Shown piece after piece: positions 25,736 to 37,757 of a stretch of 64,000 nt of DNA (its first letter is position 1; every line of letters begins with the position of its first letter). The DNA is from Phytoseiulus persimilis (lineage: Eukaryota; Arthropoda; Arachnida; Mesostigmata; Phytoseiidae), in assembly GCA_037576195.1 (NCBI GenBank), contig CM075104.1:24258211-24322210 (forward strand). Direction: 5' to 3'. The notes beneath the pieces are model-generated. The model made no database searches. It saw nothing but the letters and a program-made list of their open reading frames with translations, and had not been told where the DNA came from. The position numbers and the translations under genes are program-made.

Positions 25736-28122
25736 ACACCAGCTGGGCTTTAAAGCTTAAAGCCCCAACCAAAGCGGCCCCCGGCCCCATATACGTCTAT
25801 GCCAGATGCTGGACAAAGCGACCGTTGACCCACATGTGCTAGACATGGCCGTATGTACTGTGTATCGGTCGTCCGCTGATTCGTCCGCTGTTCTCTCTGC
25901 GACGGCCGTCGATGTCACCGTCGTGAACGCTCATGTCCTCCGATCGGAGCGCTTGCTGTACTAGTGGTCATCAGCGCTGCCGTGTAGTACGTCCTGTCCC
26001 CAGCGCGCGTTTTTTTTCGTTGCCGTCCGTCCTACCGTAGCCCAACGGTCGCTCGACAGGAACTGCGACGTTTGGCTTCTTATCGCTGTGCTGGCTTCTA
26101 ATAACGGTCGATGGGTCCAGGCATCGCCATGAGAAAATAGATATAGGAGTATCAGATCAACAGTTGTGGTCGAGTTGTCCGCACGCCGCGGGTCACAAAT
26201 TGAGCAATGGCACGCGGGAGTTCTTTCCTCATCCCACGAGTCCCCACTGCAGAGGTGGAAGACGGAGCACGGCAGCAGTGAGAATCCTCGACTCAAAACC
26301 TCTGTCAGCTGTTGCAAAGATTCCTCTGAGGAATATCTGTCGAAAACTTCTGATACCCTATTTTTTCCGGGAAGTCCTCCGCTTTGTCCGAATGTTGACA
26401 TTTTCTTTCCATTGGAGGCCTCTGTTGTCATTCTTGTATCTGATCGAATGTATCCGCCAGGGCGTCACCCAGTCAGCGGTTAGCATATTCCGAAATCTCG
26501 GAACAGAATCGGATGAGAGGGAGGCATGAGCACGGATGCAACTCTCTTCAATTGAGGGGGTTTCCAGATGGGTTATCGGCATTCATCGGGATGAGTCGCT
26601 GAATCTATCCTTCTATTCTGGTCATCCTGGCATATTCACTTCTGTTGACAATGTGGGACTCGTTCTTCATAGTGAGAAGCTCTGATGGAAGTGTGACCGT
26701 GCTCGGCCTAGTGAGGTTTAGACTCAGGCAACATGCTTGCTGAACATCTTTCGGCTCTGGTGAGAAATTATTCCTCGTTGGTGACGATCAGCGTTAAAGG
26801 TTGGTTGTTGTCTCTCGCGACTCGTCTAAGCCTGTCTGGGTATATCGGATGATCGTCCTGCGAGCCGAGCCCCTGCCCGCAGACAGGGGATTGGATCAGG
26901 AGGGGCGAGGGGATTCGAGAAGGGCAGGGTCAGGTCGATCCAGGCCGGGGGGAGGTTGGTTGGATGCCCCTTCCCTCTTGTTCGACGACTGACTGTTCAC
27001 CCCCGTCCAGATCTTCTCTTGATGATTACAGCAGCGTTCGAAACAGCGCTCGACGGTTCTTGGAGACGGCTCAGCCGAGACCTTGACGCCCACTTGCGAC
27101 GTTCGCGCTCTTGTCGGAGCGCTAACTCGTCTGCAGGCCAATCAAGGCCGATAACGTTCATTCGGATCTCGCGAGCAGTAACTTGAAGAAATTTCCCAGA
27201 GCATTCGTGTGATTTGCTCGGGTCCAATATCGTCCCGTAAATTGAATGCGGCTCCGGGACCGTTTCGAACGAAATCGAGGCAACGTGGCGAGGTCGGCGG
27301 TCGTTGAGCCGATTTTTAAAGAACAAGCACAAGACTTGGGCTCGGTTCGAACATCTGCTGCTTGAGGGGCCACTGACTAGTCGTCGCAGTCTTCTTTTTT
27401 TATTCGTCGTCGTCGTAGTCAGCGTCTCTAACGTCGGGGCGAAAGGTCTGTTTGCTGCTCGACTCGCTGTCTGGGGCTAAATGCTCGAGTCCTTCGACGC
27501 TATGCTCGTGCTTGAATCCGCGGCTCCCTGTATTGCGTTGGCCTCGCTGCGTTCCGAGAGCAGCGGGACGCTGAGCTTCTACATCCTGCTTTTTCAGCTA
27601 TCTTCGAGTCGCGCATACACGCAGTCTAATGGATTATTATCGAGATTCATGCTTCGCAAAATGATGAGAGAGTGGGACCTCGACGATTTCTTCTATTTGA
27701 TGAGTTCCATTCCGCACTTTCCGGACATCTTCGCTCGCATTCGAAGATATCGGAGAGATTCCTCGTCACCAACGGCGACGCGTTCGAACGTCCGAATGTT
27801 GTTTCGGGCCTCCCCATCCAACATGATCGGAGATGAACGCGCAAGACTAATGCCCCTCGGAGTGAGCGATGCAGTGAGTTTGAATCGATTATTCGTCGCT
27901 GGTTTTTGGCGCGAACTTCAGTGAAACATCGACGGCTCGATCCATCCCAAGATGTGGAACAGGCTGTGTTCCGTGAAGTCAGGTGAACTTCGCGTTCGTA
28001 AGAGATACAGCTGATCGGATTCACCTGCCCGCAGCCGTTGACCGCAGTCGTTCTCAGAAAACTGTAGGAGGCCGCGCACGCCGCCCTCGTTTGTTGGCTC
28101 GCTTTCGTTTTTCCGTTTATTT

Positions 28123-28530
28123 AATGATTGGACCAGAAGCGGCACGCGTGGACGACAAGATCGTTGACGGGCTACGGTCGAATACGACATCTCAAGTGCG
28201 TGCTGCCGTCGCGGGCGTTCTGAGATCGGTTGATGTGCTCGACCGGTTCTACGAGGACATCTCGGAGCCTCTCCGAACGTCGATGAAAAGTCGGACTATA
28301 CCCCAGTCCAGCTCCTTGCTCAGGAAACTCAGTTTGTCGAGATCAAGGCATGCACTGCTGGGTCGACGCTGTTTTCAGTGGAAAGGGGGAAGAGAGAAGA
28401 TATCGAGAAGATGTACGATTCGACGTGTTCCAGATTTCGACGACCGAATAGCTTGGAGATCTTGCCCAAGGAGAGCAGCAAATGGAAAACGACGGGGCTT
28501 CGATCATTGGATCCTTGATTCTCGCGAGCG
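28123..28530 (+). CDS. Candidate coding stretch with a possible frameshift, unrecognised
   Basis: From an ATG at 28,123 one frame reads protein-like for about 45 codons (VDDKIVDGLRSNTTSQ .. VDVLDRFYEDIS). Just after 28,260 the neighbouring frame takes over with equally protein-like content (NVDEKSDYTPVQLLAQE, then STLFSVERGKREDIEKMY) until a stop at about 28,529. This would be one single-base shift, as in the disrupted genes further right. No family was recognised and no splice site explains the switch, so the call is tentative. Confidence 0.22.
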
Positions 28531-30792
28531 GCTCGCGATTGGGGTTCGCGTTATCTTCAGGGTTTTGTAACTGTCGCTGGATCTCTAAACACATCGAGGA
28601 GAAGTAGCCTAAAAAGATTTCGGTGGAGATCGGCGACTTAGCTTTCCCCGATCGATCAAAGTTGTAGCGCGCCCACGTTCCTGTGGAATATATCCGTCTC
28701 CAGAGAGTACGAAGCCAAAGTTGATTCCTAATGTGCAATCCGAAATACGGCGTCAGTCACTATGTGGCATTGGATGTCATCCGCGACCATCGGGTCATGT
28801 CGCCTTCTAAGCTGACTCCGGGGTGATGCGTTCCGGATACCTCCTGATTCCGGCCCGCCAGATCCTAGCTGTTCTCGTCGCATCCGAAAGGGAAGATCCA
28901 GTGGCCTTTTTTTCTGAGCTCTGTTGGCATTATTTTCTAATAAAGAGATCCTTCCCAGAGACTAGTCCCTCGTTCCTGATCTCAAAAACAGACGATTCAC
29001 TTCCGTGCAAATGGATTTTCTGACACGACTTTTCATGTAGGGTCGCAACAAGATTAGTCGCGTGCAAGTTACAAGGTCATGATCGGAAATCGTGTTCCCC
29101 AATCCAGCCGATTCGGTCTGCGGGATCGCATTCCCTGGTCTCAATCGAAGTCCGCTAAACTGTGTGATGAGTGCATACGAGATTTTCCACACCTCCCCGC
29201 ATGTAGTTCTGCATTGGATTGGCTTCACTTCTAAGATCTCAAAGAAACTCAACGATCCCCAGTATCCTGTTCTGCAAGCTCTCGAGATCCAGTTCTCCAA
29301 CTGGATGCGGAAATCGATGCAATGATACGAGCGGATGCTCTCGGATCGAAGTGAAGAGGAATCCACTTTCCGCGCCAGATCTGCGAACGTTTCCTCGAGT
29401 CGTCAAAAGATGGTCATCTGTACTAACTCCACTCAGAGGCTCGACGGTTGTTTCGACTCCGCGCAGCAAAACCGAGGTTTTACATATCGCTCTTGGTTGA
29501 ACAGGTTTTTGTATCGGATGATTCGCCCGTGTCTGGTTTCATACACTTAATTTGAATCGGAGTCCCACCGGGAGAGCGGCCTGCTCGGCATCGGAGTGTC
29601 GTATGACAACGAAAACTGAATGAGCTCAGAATGCCGCGACGATTGCTGGACGCCACAACTAGCGCTTTCTCACCTTCTGTTGAATAGTTACGTATGTTTT
29701 CAGATTGAGTTTTATTCATGAGTCCGGTCCCGAAGCGGACTGTGGGGTCTGAGAAGAAACGGCCGCCCCCGAAACTCAAAGCTCGGAGGAAAACGAGACA
29801 TCTGGAGGGAAACATCTGAGATTCTGACGTGCTGTGGCGGGCGTGGACAGCAGAAGATCCATGTGGACCGTGAACTTTTGCCTGAAAAATATCTGAGATC
29901 CAGAGCGATCATAGCTGGCTCTCACTTTCCGCCAGGAGAAGCATACTTCTGCATTTCCGGGGCCGAAACCGTCTCATCTGACTAGGCCACCACCGGACAC
30001 CTGAAGCGAACAGCAGGAAGCGGGGGCAAGCAGGGTGACATGGTCGCGCTTGAAGGGCTTGTCTGCAGCACGACATGCGTTCCGGTGGCAGTCTTACTGC
30101 TCCGAGACGACAAGGCTTCTCAAAGATATGCGCAGAGGCTTTCCTTCAACAAGCCTGTGGAGAGTTTTCTCACCACACAGCTCTGGATCTCCCATGATAA
30201 AGAGCTATAAGTTGAGCATGTGTTCGCAGAGCTAGGAGCACGTGGAGTGCGCGAATCTATTAGTCTCCATTCCAAACCAAAAAATGTGTATCAATCTATT
30301 GGCCATGGAAATGAGCTAGGTCATTGGATGAATGAGGAACCGCTTCGGAAATTGGAGAAAGTCAGGGACGGAGTCACAGTCTGCTTTTCTTCGCTCAGGA
30401 ACGATAGAACGAAATTTATTTTGGGTAGACCTGGGAAGTTCAAGCATTCGTCATTTTATTCCTCCCATCTATCCATTAAGGGAGATGGATGAGACTCAGA
30501 TGCTTGAGTTCATCGGTTCTCATGGCAATAGATGTAGGGGTCCTCAAGGGTCCTGTGTGTGGCGACACCCCCAGGTGCTGCGGCTGCCAGCAATGTCGGA
30601 AAGTTTGATGACCTCCGCAATAGATTCATCAATCTATCCACGCATCTACCCTTTTAGACATGAATTGATGGATAATGAATAACACCTGAGCTTCGCAGCT
30701 CTAATTATGACCATGGCCCAGCCAATGCTCCCCCATTAGTGGAGCCTTTCGGGATGAAACTCCGTGACCGGGGACAGAAAAAAAAAAACATT

Positions 30793-30798
30793 TTTATT
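30793..30798 (-). terminator. Possible polyadenylation signal for the ceramide synthase transcript
   Basis: AATAAA on the minus strand, about 870 bases downstream of the ceramide synthase stop codon, is followed by a T-rich stretch. It is the best visible signal in that orientation, but the long distance makes the assignment uncertain. Confidence 0.35.
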
Positions 30799-31669
30799 CA
30801 TAAACTGACCAAACACAAATAGTTCTCGTCACTCATTCTCATCTAGTCCACTGTATGTACACACATACGTAGCTCATCCGCTTCATCCTGCAGTCGCGCT
30901 CTCGATCGATTTTCCAGCAACTATTCACTGATTTCGCATTCCAAGGTGAACTTCAATGTATTCGAAATTACACCGAATTTCTCAACACATCGCGAAGGTC
31001 TCGACTAAGCGACTGAATGTTTCATCGATATCGCGGTCTCGCACTGGCAGGCAAATCATTCATCAACCTACTTCGCACGAAATCTCCCAATCGGTGCAAC
31101 TCTGAGGACTGTTTCAGAGATTGTTCCGAGCTCGGAGATTCCACTGCGAGGAGCGGGCTGTACACCCACACACACAAAAACGGCTCTCGTCACTAGTGGG
31201 TCTATTAAAGTCGTGCATGTGATGGAATGATGACTTCGTCCATCAACGGAACAAAATATGTATAAAACTTTTCACAAAATCCGCTTCAGTAGGTTTTCTT
31301 CAGGAGACTGATGTCGTTTCCGTAATAAACTTCATCAAAACTATTGATTGCTATGATATATCTGTTTCTTTCCTCTCAGAAATCATTCCACTCGCTTTCC
31401 GGCACCTATAATTCTCGCACGACTTTCGAATCTGATCGGAATCTCATTGGTTTTTACGGTCTAGCTGGGACCTCGTTGTGTGGAAGTATCAGTTTCGGGT
31501 CACTCTCGCTAGAGAGGATCCGAGCTCGATCGGGAACAGCGAACTCAAAACTTTTTTCCTGTCAAAGTAGGAGGCCGACTGCCCGCCACGTCGTTCATTG
31601 AGTTCCGTCGAGCTGAATGAGTTGTCCAGATGCCGAATCTCTGGGCTCGTTTCAGTAGGAACGTTGATC

Positions 31670-34600
31670 TCAATCTTCTTTCTCATCAGTGCTTGATGAC
31701 TCGTCTTCACTTCGGAGATCTTTGATCTGAAATGACAGAAACGATAAAATAAGGAGAGACTTCTTCAATTTTCGAGAATGGATTCGAGCTGAAATGGCTT
31801 TCCAATCATCACGATCCACCGAAATCGTGTAGTACTTTGAGAGAACGAAAATCATGGTTGGTCGCGTGTTGGGAAAGAATAACCGCCATTGTTGCCCCGT
31901 TGCAACCGCTGAGACTTACCACCGACGAACGTATATCAAATAAGAGATGGCAAAAATTTCACTTACACCCTGATTGCTCAATGCCTGGATAACGACCTTG
32001 ACTATGAACACTGTCCAGATTATGTGCAGCAGTTGAAGTGCAAGCAGGAGACTGTTGAAGATGTAGTAGGCAGAGAACATTTCGATTGACGAAGGTTGCC
32101 TGATAGGCTGTCGAATATATCACGCGATAAGGGTAGAGCCCCAGACGAGAACCACCCAGGCCAGGGTGAACACGACAAACAAGGAGTCTGCTGCTTTCTG
32201 CATCTTGAGGTATTTGACAACTTTGGGCTGCTTCGAGAGGAACGTCGGCAAAATCGTGCAGAATCATCACCTGCGGACACAAATGGATGAGGTCAGTCTC
32301 AGCGTATTCACCGAAACCATACGAAACTCTGAGGAGCAACAGCAGTGATCGATGAATATGACGGAACAAAAGTCACGCGTCGGTTGTTTCGGAGCACCTA
32401 CCAGAGTGCCGATTCTGGTGAGGTTACAGGTCCACGAGAGAGTCAGAAGTAAGATTGTGACTATGTGATGTACGAACATTTCCCAAAAATCTTTCCGCTT
32501 GACGTCCATGAACTGAGAGAACATCAGCGAGATATAGAATCCTAGTTCAATCATATAGTACCACCACACATCGCTAGTGGTATTGTGATGAGGGAAGTTT
32601 ACCTGAAATATATTTTGCGCTTTAATTCCCGTCCTAAATGAGGCTCGGATGCTGGTCCCCTACATGTCGTCGAACGCATTTGCTCTAAACATGAGTTACA
32701 GTGGAATCCTTTCGGAATTCTTGTATTCGCGTCGGAATTCTATTCGCCACACGATAAGCAACATACTCCCGTCACGGATCACCTACCAACAGTGCATTGT
32801 GTCCCAGAGCCACGGTTTATCTGAGAGGCACCACAAACCATAGCAAAAGACGGAGGCATAGAACGTGCCTCTCCACGCCGATTCCGCTAGTTTGTCCAAG
32901 GTTGAAGGCCTCTCACAGCGTGTCCGTTGCCTCCACCATCGCTGGACCTCGCGCTCCGAGCAGTCCACCTGCTTCGCGATTCCGGTAACCTGGAACATAA
33001 GGGAGGAAGGTCGTCAAGATTTTCCGAAGCTCGCAACCCTATCTGTGAAACGTTAACCTGTTCTTTGCTTCGTCTTTGATCATCCCGCTTTCATCCCCAA
33101 CTGCATTCCAGCGTGTCCTGGAGCCCCGCCAAGGAGCCTATCGGGGTCCTTTATTCAATAATAGGGCCAAGCGATGAGGAGCCACTCGTGCGTGGCGTCC
33201 TTCGATCAGCTAGGCCGTTTCGCTGTGAGTATTCCTCAGCTCTAAGGGGGATCAAATCGCGAAATTCCCATTTCTACTGAATTCGGAGCAGGCACTGTCG
33301 TCCCAGCTGGTGGGCGGCCGAAGTTTCGGGCCAATCCGTTCCTGCGACGCCGTTCTCGCGACTCGTCAGCAAACAATGGCTGTCACCGGCGGCCAAGCTA
33401 TCTGATCCGCCACATTCATTCCAAACCTCCCGAAACATCAACTGTTCGAATAATGACTGTCTGGCGGATGCCGACTCCACCACAGCGCGAAATGAACCGC
33501 CGCCGTTGCTTCTCCTTGGAGTGGGTCTCCGGACACGAGTTGTTATGGACTGTGTCGAGAATAGGCCACGTCAGGGAGGAACGACCGAGCGAGCGAGACT
33601 ATCGAAATTGAGATCACAGAGAGCAAGGAAACAAATCGTCTCGTGACGATAGCGCTGGCCACGAGGCCATTGACGATAATCGGATCGCTGCCACGAGCCA
33701 GTCACCCAGTTAGCGAAACAGAGGCGATACTCGTATTGACCTCGACAGCAGCACGAGGAGCGGTTTCGCCTCAAGGAAAATCCCGGTGTATCCCTCAATG
33801 ACAGCACCGATGACTGATGTGTGGGATTTTTGGAATCATAGATCGACCGAGATCATGGGATGCTGGACTGTTATCTTCCAGGGCGGCCGAATCGGCGTGC
33901 GTTGTTCTTGTCCGGGAGATTACGCTAGCAGTCATCAGTTACAGCTGGATCTCGAGTTCCACAGCGAGCTCAACCCGCGACTCGCTGTCCTTGCTCTGTG
34001 TCGATACGTCGGGACACTCGTCCCAACGGGATTCGCGGAACGTATTCGCCTGACAGAGGTACGAAGTGCTGCTATATCGTTGGCTGCAATCACCGAGCCT
34101 TTCCACGCGCATTCGAGAAGTGACTTGTTGCGCGTGCCTCGTGATCCCAGCTGTCGGACAACATTCCTAAAGAGTTCCACTTACAACTTCACTAGGGATT
34201 TTGTGACCGTGTTTTTGGAATACTCTCTCGAGGATCGGGTCTTTCGATGTGCCGAGGGAAGGTTTCTTAGGTCGGCCCTTCAAACCATAATGTCTCCCCG
34301 AGTGCATGAAGATCCATCTGAAAACACAAATAGTTCTGTCCATCCATTTTGATCCGAGTTAAAGCCAGGTGGCGATGACATGCGGAGTTCGTCTTTCAGC
34401 AATCGAATGGAGCATCTCGATTCGCTGAATTTTTCGATACAGAATCACTATTATCGCATTGAAAATCTCTCAACCGTTCCCGTTAGGTGGTTCAGTTCCC
34501 TGAACTCAGCTCGAGTAGCGGTGCTCTACCGCTAGCGAGCTACCCGGGTCAAGTTGCCGCTGCAGATTGGATTCCTACGGACTTCTACACGCTGCAGTTT

Positions 34601-37600
34601 CTGTTGGCCCTTAGCGAAGCCTATTCTTCCTTGAAAACCGGTTTTCCACTCGATTCCAAGCGGAACTTCGGTGGAGTTAGACAAATGATCTATGGCGGCC
34701 ACCAAGATGGAAACTTCACCAGGACATCATTTCATTGGATTGACAGGACGATTGCGACGAAACATTCTTCCTGAAAGCGCAGTCAAAGCTAGGACGTCTC
34801 AAATCGGAAACAATCGCCGCAGAACCATTACGGAATCCACCAAGTTGATGCATGAAATTTTCCCTGGGTCCGTGGTTACGCCCCAATCGTTGTTCCGATG
34901 CGGACACGATAATTCGATCCTACGGCCACTTGCTACTGTTTCGAAGGGAATTTTTCGTTTTTCTGAACGGCAGTTTGAAGACGGAACGTCCGACGGAGAC
35001 ACCGACAGAGCTCATCGCATCAATCAACAAGTTGATTCTTTCTCCTGTTTCGTTGCTCTTCTCAGGAAAACGTCCACGCTTATGATCCGCTCAGAGAAAG
35101 TGGGAAGTGCGTCTCGTCGGCGCCAATCGTTGCGAAACCCCAGTCGGTTTTGAGTTATTCTCTCGATCCTTCGTCAGACGTTCTTCCCACTGGGCGAGGT
35201 TGCGAACTTCGACAAGTGCTTTCGTCATCTCCTCGTTCATTGGCCCATTCCTGGGAGCGGTTCGATTCTTATTCGCACCTCAACAGAAGATAAGTCTCCT
35301 TCGAGAGTCTGCTTCGTCCCTTTCAGCGGTTGAGATGCGTTCCAAGGTCAGCACTTTTTTGCCCGACAGTAACGGTCAACAGGAGCTGAAAGACTCGGAG
35401 GCGATCCGTGGAAAGAGATCGGAGTTTAGATTAAGCTCAGTCTTCGTGTAAACACAGGCTGATCCCACGGAAAACGGGCTCGATTCCCTCGACGAGGAAT
35501 AAATATCCTAGCGTTTATATTGTCAACCTTGGACCCTGGTGTGAGAGCAACACAACGGCGCGTATCGGGAATTGCAAACGAAAATGACAAGCGAGTCGAT
35601 TTATGTAGAACGACTGTTCTCTGGAACGACTGGAGAATCTGCCACGAGGAACGGCTCGGAGGGCTCGTTGAGAGCTCATCTCCACAATAGTCTGCTGCCT
35701 GAATTCTCTAGTTTCGCCAGTTTCGCCTTCGAGGTATCAGCGCTGAACGCGGAATTGCTCACGTTCACGCCCCCTGTCGACACAGCAGCGAAAAAGATTG
35801 TCGCCGTCTTTTATCTCGACCGGACGTAACCAGAGGCCTGCGCTTAGGATCACGAACTGTGAATCGACTTCTGCCGTCGATAGATTCGCTCGAGCAAGTG
35901 TCCTCTACTTACGCCGGGCTGAACTTCGCCTTGAGCCAGCTTACACGATGAGTCCGCTTACTGGTCTTCGTGATGGTTTATTTAAGAGTACTCAGCTGGG
36001 ACATGCGCCGGCTAAGTGCAAACGGATCCCGCCCGCGACAGATTATCCGGCGGCTCGAGATCCAGCAATGGTTGTGGGGGCCGGTACTGGCGGAAGTGGG
36101 GATCACCATCAGAGCTGCCGATTGTAATCTACGCAGCGAACTCGCGATCACGTGTTACATTCAATATTCGCAGTCTGCGCGGGCCCGAGGAATTGTACAG
36201 TACACGCAATACTTGAGCGACGATCATTCGCTTGCCACCAGCCCGGAATCGATCCTGACAAACCTGTTGGCTGGTGGGCGGCTGATTAGATCGTCCGAGC
36301 CTCTCCCGAACTCTGATTCTGAGTCGCTGCTTCCGTCGTTGGCGAACCCTCCTTTCGACGCTGAATGTCCCATTGTCGGAGGACGCCTACCCAGGCACGG
36401 TTTCCGAAGAAATTGCTGCTGGTGTTCGTCGAATCGGACGCACACGCAGTTGTTCCCGTACCGGTATCTGCAATGAACGCCCACCCGCAATCGAGTGGCT
36501 GGGCAGCGGCGTTCTCAGCTCGCTCGAGTTGAATCCGGAAACATTCCGGGCTCGCCCGAGAACCGGTGGTGGCTTTGCTTGACGATATATTTCTGATGTC
36601 CTATCTAATTAATACTCTGTGCGACGATTTCGACGGCAGGGAAATTGATTCTCCGAGAGATCCGGCCGGCGCTGCTCGTGGCCTTTCGGCGGTCGGCATC
36701 GGCGAAAACAATGAATCGAGTTACGCCGCCCACTCAATGTTTCAGCTAGTCATGAGCGTAACCGCGATCGCTAGTCGAAGTCCCCACAAGCGAAGCGACA
36801 GCGGATAGTTGCAGAGGAAAACGACCCTCGAAGAAAAACTCGGACGCCGAAGGCAAATATTCATTCAGTCGTTGTCTTTGTGACCATGACATCAATTCCC
36901 GGAGCCACCGAAACAGAAACGCCTCCCCCGGTGGATCCGACTTATCGTTTCAGATTAGTGTGAAGCACTCATCACGACGTTTCCAGCTCATTTCGGGGAT
37001 TGCTGGAAGTCCGTCTCATGAGAGATAAGGAAAGCTTTCCAGACCCTCCGTGTTGTCATCTCTTTTGACTCCGTCGTAATGACTAGCTCTCGAGACAAGC
37101 GATTCTCTTGCGGCTATCTTTTGTGTCGTTGATCACGCGCTGCTCGCTGGAATATCGGATCAGATTTCCCCACTGCTCTGTTTGTTAGGATCAGCGCTCT
37201 TCACCACTGACTGCGAGACCGGGTCTGTGCAGGTTTCGAGCAGCTGAATATTCGGCTTCACCTTCTATTTTGTCCTCAAGCGCTCGCTAAGTCCGATTTG
37301 CTGTCTTAGAGGAAGCTCCCCTGGCTCGGAAAATTTGCTATGAGCTTCAACTCGTTGCGAACCGGTGAGCGAATTGTCGGTATGTTCGAAATCGCGCCCG
37401 TCTGAATATATGTACGCACGACTCCACTCTCAGCAACATTCCGGAGCAGAAGAGTGGCTGTCAGAGCGTCAAGCTTGGATCCCATTGTCGGGCATTGTAG
37501 GAAAATCGCTCGAACTGGCAGTTAGATTTGGTTTTCTCTACTGAATAGAAAACTAGGGTTGGGTAGTTACCTCTCGAACGCCATCCTGACGAAGAATAAG

Positions 37601-37757
37601 AACACGGCGACGTAGATGCAGTCGTAAAGTTGTTCGATCTGGGCGTAGTTCACCTTGGATGTGTCGCGGATGTGCGCCCAAGTGGGCCGGGTGGGAGCCA
37701 GACGTCTTCGTTCCAGAACCACTGACTGAAGGCCGAAAGCTTTTCTCTTAGCGCCAT
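31670..37757 (-). CDS. schlank: Ceramide synthase (TLC/LAG1 family with homeobox-like segment), interrupted by single-base indels
   Basis: Ceramide synthases are multi-pass ER membrane enzymes that acylate sphingoid bases. Visible exons on the minus strand are 37,757–37,571, 32,989–32,787, 32,602–32,402, 32,270–31,967 and 31,726–31,670. Exon 1 gives the ATG and the family N-terminus QWFWNEDVWLPPG. Exon 2 holds the homeobox-like end (SEREVQRWWRQR). Exon 3 holds the TLC signature KDFWEMFVHHIVT with the catalytic His pair and NLTRIGTL. Exon 4 holds HDFADVPLEAA, VVKYLKMQKAAD and YYIFNSLLLALQLLH. Exon 5 is an acidic Ser-rich tail (DLRSEDESSSTDEKED) ending in TGA. The frame breaks at about 37,687 (one base short), the exon 2/3 junction (one short), 32,226 (one extra), 32,153 (one short) and 32,095 (one extra). 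An exon encoding the linker after MAFER was not found. Family assignment is very firm; whether the gene is functional is open. Confidence 0.93.
32990..37570. other. Large ceramide synthase intron(s); one linker exon expected but not found
   Basis: Exon 1 ends in phase 2 and exon 2 begins in phase 0, so at least one exon encoding the luminal/linker segment between the first membrane helix and the homeobox-like part should lie here. No minus-strand stretch with the expected PLA..LGI-type sequence was recognised. Plus-strand open stretches at 33.8–36.8 kb have no recognisable domain. Confidence 0.5.
37571..37757 (-). CDS. schlank: Ceramide synthase exon 1, with frameshift
   Basis: The ATG sits in a GAGCCATGG context. 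The start frame gives the conserved WFWNEDVWLPPG and then runs out of frame in CCCGGCCCACTTGG. The correct continuation (TWAHIRDTSKVNY .. FFVRMAFER) is in another frame, one base short, and ends at a GTAACT donor at 37,570. The longer open frame that extends upstream to about 37,974 has no ATG and reads 5' untranslated or other non-coding sequence, so it is not the protein's N-terminus. Confidence 0.9.

Larger units (their letters stand above)
15680..31669. other. Long region without a confidently assigned gene
   Basis: Several stretches have protein-like reading frames but no recognised family. The three most coding-like are listed separately (19.1, 24.1–24.4 and 28.1–28.5 kb). CGG/CGA/CGT microsatellites and a 16-base G run occur at 24,996–25,735. 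The 3' untranslated part of the ceramide synthase gene probably occupies about 30.8–31.67 kb on the minus strand. Confidence 0.4.
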
